A program made the translations under genes and the position numbers. A stretch of 11,390 nucleotides of DNA from a bacterium (lineage in GTDB: Bacteria; Auribacterota; JABMQX01): contig JABMQX010000070.1 of assembly GCA_013203085.1 (NCBI GenBank), forward strand, positions 1 through 11,390, given 5' to 3'. Each line of letters starts with the position of its first letter. Within the stretch, counting starts at the first letter, position 1. The notes beneath the pieces are model-generated. The model worked only from the letters and a program-made list of their open reading frames with translations, did no database searches and was not told where the DNA came from. Shown piece by piece: positions 7,947-11,390 of the stretch.

Positions 7947-8514
7947 GGAGTCCGCATCACTGGGAACTTGGGGGGCAAGGTCACGAGCAATCGCCAAGGT
8001 AAAGAGAAGAGCCGAGGGCGATTAGCGGTGAAAACTTCGCCCCGAAAGGAGCAATGCTTCACAGCAACCCGGACGAAACAGGGTTGGGAATAAGGTATGG
8101 ATTCCTCCTGGGCTCTCAGGGATGAGCGCAAAGAGGGGAAATGTTGAGACGGCGAGATTCAGCACAAGGGAAAAATCGGAAACTGGAGATTGTACTCAAG
8201 TGGCTACGAGATTGTGAACCCATCCCCGCCGAATCGCGTGAAGACGAAAAACGACCGACAAGGAATAGCGTTGTATCTGGAGTGCAAGCGTGTTTGTGAA
8301 CTGTTCTAATTAACACGCGCACAGTTCTAAAAGAGTCAAAAAAGCAATTATTCGGCGCGACCGGGGTAGAAATGCCGAAGCAGAGGCTCAGGTGGTTGGG
8401 TGATGTCACGCAGACAATTGGACGATGGAACATCCTGCTTGATATGGTTCTATCCTTCGGGCAAAATGCGGTTTGAGGGAAGCTGGTTGGTTTGACGAAG
8501 AGTCTCGCGCAGAC
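7947..8514. other. Intergenic region without a recognisable gene, several small inverted repeats
   Basis: About 570 bases between the peptidase stop and the next promoter candidate. I find no gene with family features on either strand. Inverted repeats include GGGCGA/TCGCCC (8016-8021 with 8037-8042) and CAACCC/GGGTTG (8065-8070 with 8081-8086); CCTG/CAGG pairing is possible just after, around 8106-8120. These could form a structured 3' UTR or small RNA, but none has a U-tract. A 53-codon plus frame (8148-8309) ends ALYLECKRVCELF and has no ATG start near a ribosome site; I treat it as unproven. Confidence 0.5.
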
Positions 8515-8543
8515 TTGCTAGGAACGGCCTTCGAGAATATACT
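8515..8543 (+). promoter_or_regulatory. Candidate promoter for the Gfo/Idh-ThuA unit
   Basis: TTGCTA (8515-8520) and TATACT (8538-8543) are separated by exactly 17 bases and match the sigma-70 consensus at four and five of six positions. Transcription would start near 8550, about 78 bases before the GTG start at 8628. This is a pattern match only. Confidence 0.4.
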
Positions 8544-8570
8544 GAATCGAGGGTGGGATGGAACCACCTT

Positions 8571-8589
8571 TGCCGGAGCGGGGCCGGCA
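8571..8589 (+). other. GC-rich hairpin in the probable 5' leader
   Basis: TGCCGG (8571-8576) pairs perfectly with CCGGCA (8584-8589) around a 7-base loop; two G-U pairs could extend the stem. It sits between the candidate promoter and the GTG start, with its 3' edge 24 bases ahead of the AAGGAG site. It could affect mRNA stability or translation. No riboswitch class is recognisable. Confidence 0.3.
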
Positions 8590-8627
8590 GGAATACTTGA
8601 CGTTTTGACATGAAGGAGACTACCACC

Positions 8628-10091
8628 GTGAACAAGAGCATGAGTCGTCGCAGCTTCATTTCCAAAGCCGCTTTGGGCACCACCGGGCTGCTGATTCTAA
8701 TGGACAGCCGATCCGCCCGCGGCGCGCCCGCCAATGAGAGAGTCAATGTGGCACTTGTCGGAGTTGGGGGCCGCGGCACCTGGTTTGTTAATACCATACC
8801 GAGGATGGAAAACGTAGTCGCCATCTGCGATGTCAACGACCGGAAGCTCGCCGAGACCCACAAGCGGTGGGCGAATCTCGCGGACCGTTTTGCCGTTTCA
8901 CCGCACCAGTGGTAGCGATCCGCAGCCCCGGCCTTTCGCCGGCTGGCTGACGAAAAAGTCCGGGCGTTTCACGACTTCCGCAAGATGCTCGATGAGATGG
9001 GAAAGCGGATTGATGCGGTCATCATCGCCACTCCCGATCACACCCACGCTGTCACATCGGCGGCTGCCATGCGGGCAGGCAAACACGTTTTCTGCGAGAA
9101 GCCGCTAACGCGAACCGTGCACGAGTCCCGCGCTCTCCTGGAATTAGCGAGGAAACACAAAGTCGCAACGTCCATGGGGAACCAGGGAACTGCGAGCGGC
9201 CAATTCCGTCGCGCCCTCGAGCTCATCCGTGATGGCACAATCGGAGAGATTAAAGAGGTACATGTCTGGAACTCCGCCGGTGGCGCCGACCGGAAGAAGC
9301 CGCCGCAGGGAAGCCAACCTGTTCCCGATTACTTGAACTGGGACCTGTGGCTCGGTCCAGCAGCGTTCCGGCCTTACCATCCTGAATGGATGATCCGGAA
9401 CCTCTGGCGGGATTTCGGCACCTGCCAACTGGGCAACTGGGCCAGCCACAGCGCGAACCTCGCCTTCATGGCCCTGAACGTGCATGAGCTGTGGCAGGCT
9501 GACCCCTCGAGGCAACCGAGGCCGCTCATCCGCTTCGAGGCGAACTGCTCGGGGATCAACCATCTCTCGTTTCCCCGCTGGGAAGTTGTGCGCTGGGAGG
9601 TCCCTGCTCGCGCTGAGTTCCCGCCGATCACGTTCACCTGGCACAACGGCAGGGCTGCCGGCAGTCGAGACATTCTCGAAAATCTCATTGGCGACGGTTT
9701 GGATTGGGGTGACAAGAAGGAGAAGAAGTACCTGGACCATGCAGGCGCCGTGATCGTCGGCACGAAGGGCAGGATCCACGCCACCGGCCACAACGCGACG
9801 TTCCGGCTGTTGCCCGAGGCGGACTTCAAGGATGTCGCGAGAGACCGTCCAAAGACAGTAGATGCCTCCCGCGGCCACGAGATGGACTGGTTCATCGCCT
9901 GCCGCGGCGGCAAGCCCGCCTGGGCGAACTTCGAATATGCTGCTCCTTTGACGGAGTTCCTCATGCTGGGCAACGTTGCGACTCAGGTCGAGGGCTGTCT
10001 TGAATTCGATCCTGTGGAGTGCAAGATTGTCAACAATGCACAGGCCGATAGCCTTCTGCGGAGCAAGTATCGGCAAGGATGGACCTTGTGA
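8628..10091 (+). pseudogene. Tat-exported Gfo/Idh/MocA oxidoreductase interrupted by an in-frame TAG
   Basis: Gfo/Idh/MocA proteins are NAD(P)-dependent oxidoreductases acting mostly on sugars and polyols; many planctomycete members are Tat-exported. The frame has 487 codons before the final TGA, of which codon 96 (8913-8915) is TAG. GTG at 8628 is chosen because AAGGAG (8613-8618) lies nine bases upstream. Residues 5-25 form a Tat signal (SRRSFIS, then AALGTTGLLIL). The Rossmann domain shows VALVGVGGRG (41-50), VAICDVND (64-71), ATPDHTH (134-140) and EKP (157-159). The C-terminal domain shows GNWASHSAN with His274, and HEMDWFIACRGGKPAWANFEY. Sequence on both sides of the TAG stays in one frame and continues smoothly (SPHQW, stop, RSAAPAFRRLADEK), so one base substitution is the simplest cause. 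ATG at 8985 lacks a ribosome site, so restart is doubtful. TAG is a normal stop elsewhere (2615-2617). It may be a real nonsense mutation, a sequence error, or read through. The ThuA gene starts 13 bases downstream. Confidence 0.8.
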
Positions 10092-10104
10092 AGAGGGTAT
10101 GAGC

Positions 10105-11390
10105 ATGAAAGCGAGATTCTTTGCGGTCAGCGGCCTTATGATGTTGGTTCCCGCGGTCGGTCTTCTCGCGGCTGAACCTGCGAAATCGCCCGAAGGTATT
10201 CCCAGGCATCGAGAAGACCAAATCCGTGCTGCGGTGCCCCAGAAGCCGCGTGTCGTGCCCAGTAAAAAACGCCGAGTGCTGATCTGGAGCACGCCGTCCC
10301 ACCTCATGGATAAGGACCCCCATAGGGGTTACTGTGTTCCCTATGGTCTGTGTGCCATGCGTATCCTCGGCGAGAAAACCGGCGCCTTCGAGCCCGTTGT
10401 GAGCGGCGACATCGCGCTTTTCCTGCCCGAGAATATCCGGCAATTCGACGCCATTGTGATGAACAACAGTTGCGGGCCGTGGATCACCCCCAGTGACGCT
10501 GCGATGGAGGCCCTGAAGGCATACGGTGAAACCAAAGAGGCCGTGGAGAAGATACTCCGCCAGAGCCTCCTCGACTACGTGGCAAACGGTGGCGGGATCG
10601 TCGCCTATCACTTCGCCATCGGCGCAAACGCCCACTGGCCGGAATTCCACGAGCTTCTTGGAGCCGCTTTCACAGGCCACCCTTGGAACGAAGAGATCGC
10701 CGTGATGGTCGAGGAGCCGAGTCATCCGCTCGCGGCGGCCTTTGGCGGGAAGGACTTCCGCCTTGCCGACGAGATATACCAGTTTGGCCCTCCCTACGAC
10801 CGCAAGAAGCTCCGCGTCTTGCTATCGCTTGATACCGAGCGCACAAACATGGGCGTCAAGTGGATTCGGCGGGGGGATAACGATTTCGCTCAGGCCTGGG
10901 TGAAATCCTTTGACAAGGGACGAGTCTTCTACGCGGGTTTCGGGCATCGCACGGAGATCTGGTGGAATCCGGCGATACTCCGGTTCTACCTGGACGCCAT
11001 CCAGTTCGCTGTGGGAGACCTGGAGGCGCCCACGGCGCCGCGGGACTCAGCTCCGGTCCACCGTGCGCCAGGGCCGACGCCGCCGGATGTCCGCGAGGCC
11101 AAGATGAAGGCCCGCCACGTTCCCATCCCCACCGAGGAGCAGATAGAAAGGATCGAGGACGCGGCACCCGAAACGGCACCGGCAAAGCCCCCCAAGCCCC
11201 GCCGAGTGCTCGTCTGGGGACATGCTTGGACACACACTCCGAACGCCTTCGCGGAGAAAGCCATCGAAGCTCTCGGAAAGAAGACCGGAGCTTTCCAGGC
11301 CGTCGTCAGCGACGACCCAAGACTCTTGCTGGGAGATCGCCTGCCGCAGTTCGACGCCCTCGTGCTTAACAACATCCACGAGCCCGAGCC
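10105..11390 (+). CDS. Secreted protein with two tandem ThuA-like domains, 3' end outside the window
   Basis: The frame is open from the ATG at 10105 to the window edge: 428 visible codons. GAGGG lies seven bases upstream; an ATG at 10099 is too close to that site. Residues 1-23 are a signal peptide (FFAVSGLMMLVPAVGLLAA). The first ThuA-like domain spans about 56-304: RRVLIWSTPSH, QFDAIVMNNSCGPW, then NGGGIVAYHFAIGANAHWPE with His169, LGAAFTGHPW and GRVFYAGFGHRTEIWWNP. ThuA-like domains have a glutamine-amidotransferase-like fold and are linked to sugar metabolism; their reaction is poorly known. A Pro/Ala-rich linker (about 305-365) leads to a second domain at 366 (RRVLVWGHAWTHTP, KKTGAFQAVVSDDP, QFDALVLNNIHEPE), cut by the edge. 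The two copies align domain by domain, including part of the linker. The gene begins 13 bases after the Gfo/Idh stop, so the two are probably one operon, a common pairing in planctomycetes. Confident of ThuA-like; exact function unknown. Confidence 0.85.
   Translation, partial: MKARFFAVSGLMMLVPAVGLLAAEPAKSPEGIPRHREDQIRAAVPQKPRVVPSKKRRVLIWSTPSHLMDKDPHRGYCVPYGLCAMRILGEKTGAFEPVVSGDIALFLPENIRQFDAIVMNNSCGPWITPSDAAMEALKAYGETKEAVEKILRQSLLDYVANGGGIVAYHFAIGANAHWPEFHELLGAAFTGHPWNEEIAVMVEEPSHPLAAAFGGKDFRLADEIYQFGPPYDRKKLRVLLSLDTERTNMGVKWIRRGDNDFAQAWVKSFDKGRVFYAGFGHRTEIWWNPAILRFYLDAIQFAVGDLEAPTAPRDSAPVHRAPGPTPPDVREAKMKARHVPIPTEEQIERIEDAAPETAPAKPPKPRRVLVWGHAWTHTPNAFAEKAIEALGKKTGAFQAVVSDDPRLLLGDRLPQFDALVLNNIHEPE

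Noticed and set aside
8148..8309. 53-codon plus-strand open frame with a protein-like composition
   Set aside because: No ATG with a ribosome site at its start, no recognisable family, and a length that can arise by chance.
7947..8514. Group II intron or transposon remnant
   Set aside because: No intron domain V sequence, no reverse transcriptase or transposase fragment, and no terminal inverted repeats or target duplications that I could find.
8913..8915. TAG as a reassigned codon in this organism
   Set aside because: TAG ends the DUF1501 gene at the expected place (2615-2617), so it works as a stop here. A local mutation or error is simpler.
9144..10307. 387-codon minus-strand open frame
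   Set aside because: Antisense to the Gfo/Idh gene and running into the ThuA gene; no family features. The plus strand has EKP, Rossmann and C-terminal motifs.

Overview
The window looks like a chromosomal stretch from a planctomycete or a close relative in the PVC group (Planctomycetota, possibly Verrucomicrobiota). The main reason is the trio of DUF1549/DUF1553, DUF1501 and pre-peptidase C-terminal (PPC) domain proteins in one operon. That trio is a hallmark of these bacteria, as is a Tat-exported Gfo/Idh/MocA oxidoreductase next to a ThuA-like protein. All the main products carry export signals, so the encoded biology is mostly periplasmic or surface biology. I see no rRNA, tRNA, CRISPR array, insertion sequence or phage gene.

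Layout. Positions 1-54 probably hold the last 17 codons of a plus-strand gene. It converges on a minus-strand operon across a perfect hairpin (73-93). The minus operon reads right to left: DUF1549/DUF1553 protein (5608-3992), DUF1501 protein (3937-2615), PPC-domain protein (2598-145), with gaps of 54 and 16 bases and recognisable Shine-Dalgarno sites. A 29-codon hydrophobic ORF (5744-5655) with its own good ribosome site lies ahead of the operon. About 0.75 kb of divergent intergenic DNA follows. Then comes a plus-strand secreted protein (6501-7946) with the two catalytic signatures of a caspase-fold (clan CD, gingipain/C25-like) cysteine peptidase. After another roughly 0.68 kb without a convincing gene, a two-gene plus-strand unit begins: a Tat-exported Gfo/Idh/MocA oxidoreductase broken by an in-frame TAG at codon 96 (8628-10091), and 13 bases later a secreted protein with two ThuA-like domains in tandem, cut by the window end (10105-11390).

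How the genes may work together. In this phylum the DUF1549/DUF1553, DUF1501 and PPC proteins are inherited together and exported, but their biochemical role is not settled. Here both core members are variants. The DUF1549 protein has no N-terminal cytochrome c domain and no CxxCH-type motif at the usual place, and the DUF1501 protein reads RSHY where I would expect an RDHW-like motif. The Gfo/Idh and ThuA pair fits sugar or polyol oxidation in the periplasm, but the TAG would leave only a 95-residue stub of the oxidoreductase unless it is read through or is a sequence error. The most noteworthy items are the putative clan CD peptidase, the internally duplicated ThuA protein, the amber-interrupted oxidoreductase and the variant DUF1549/DUF1501 pair. 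I do not see a clearly new multi-gene system such as a defence island.
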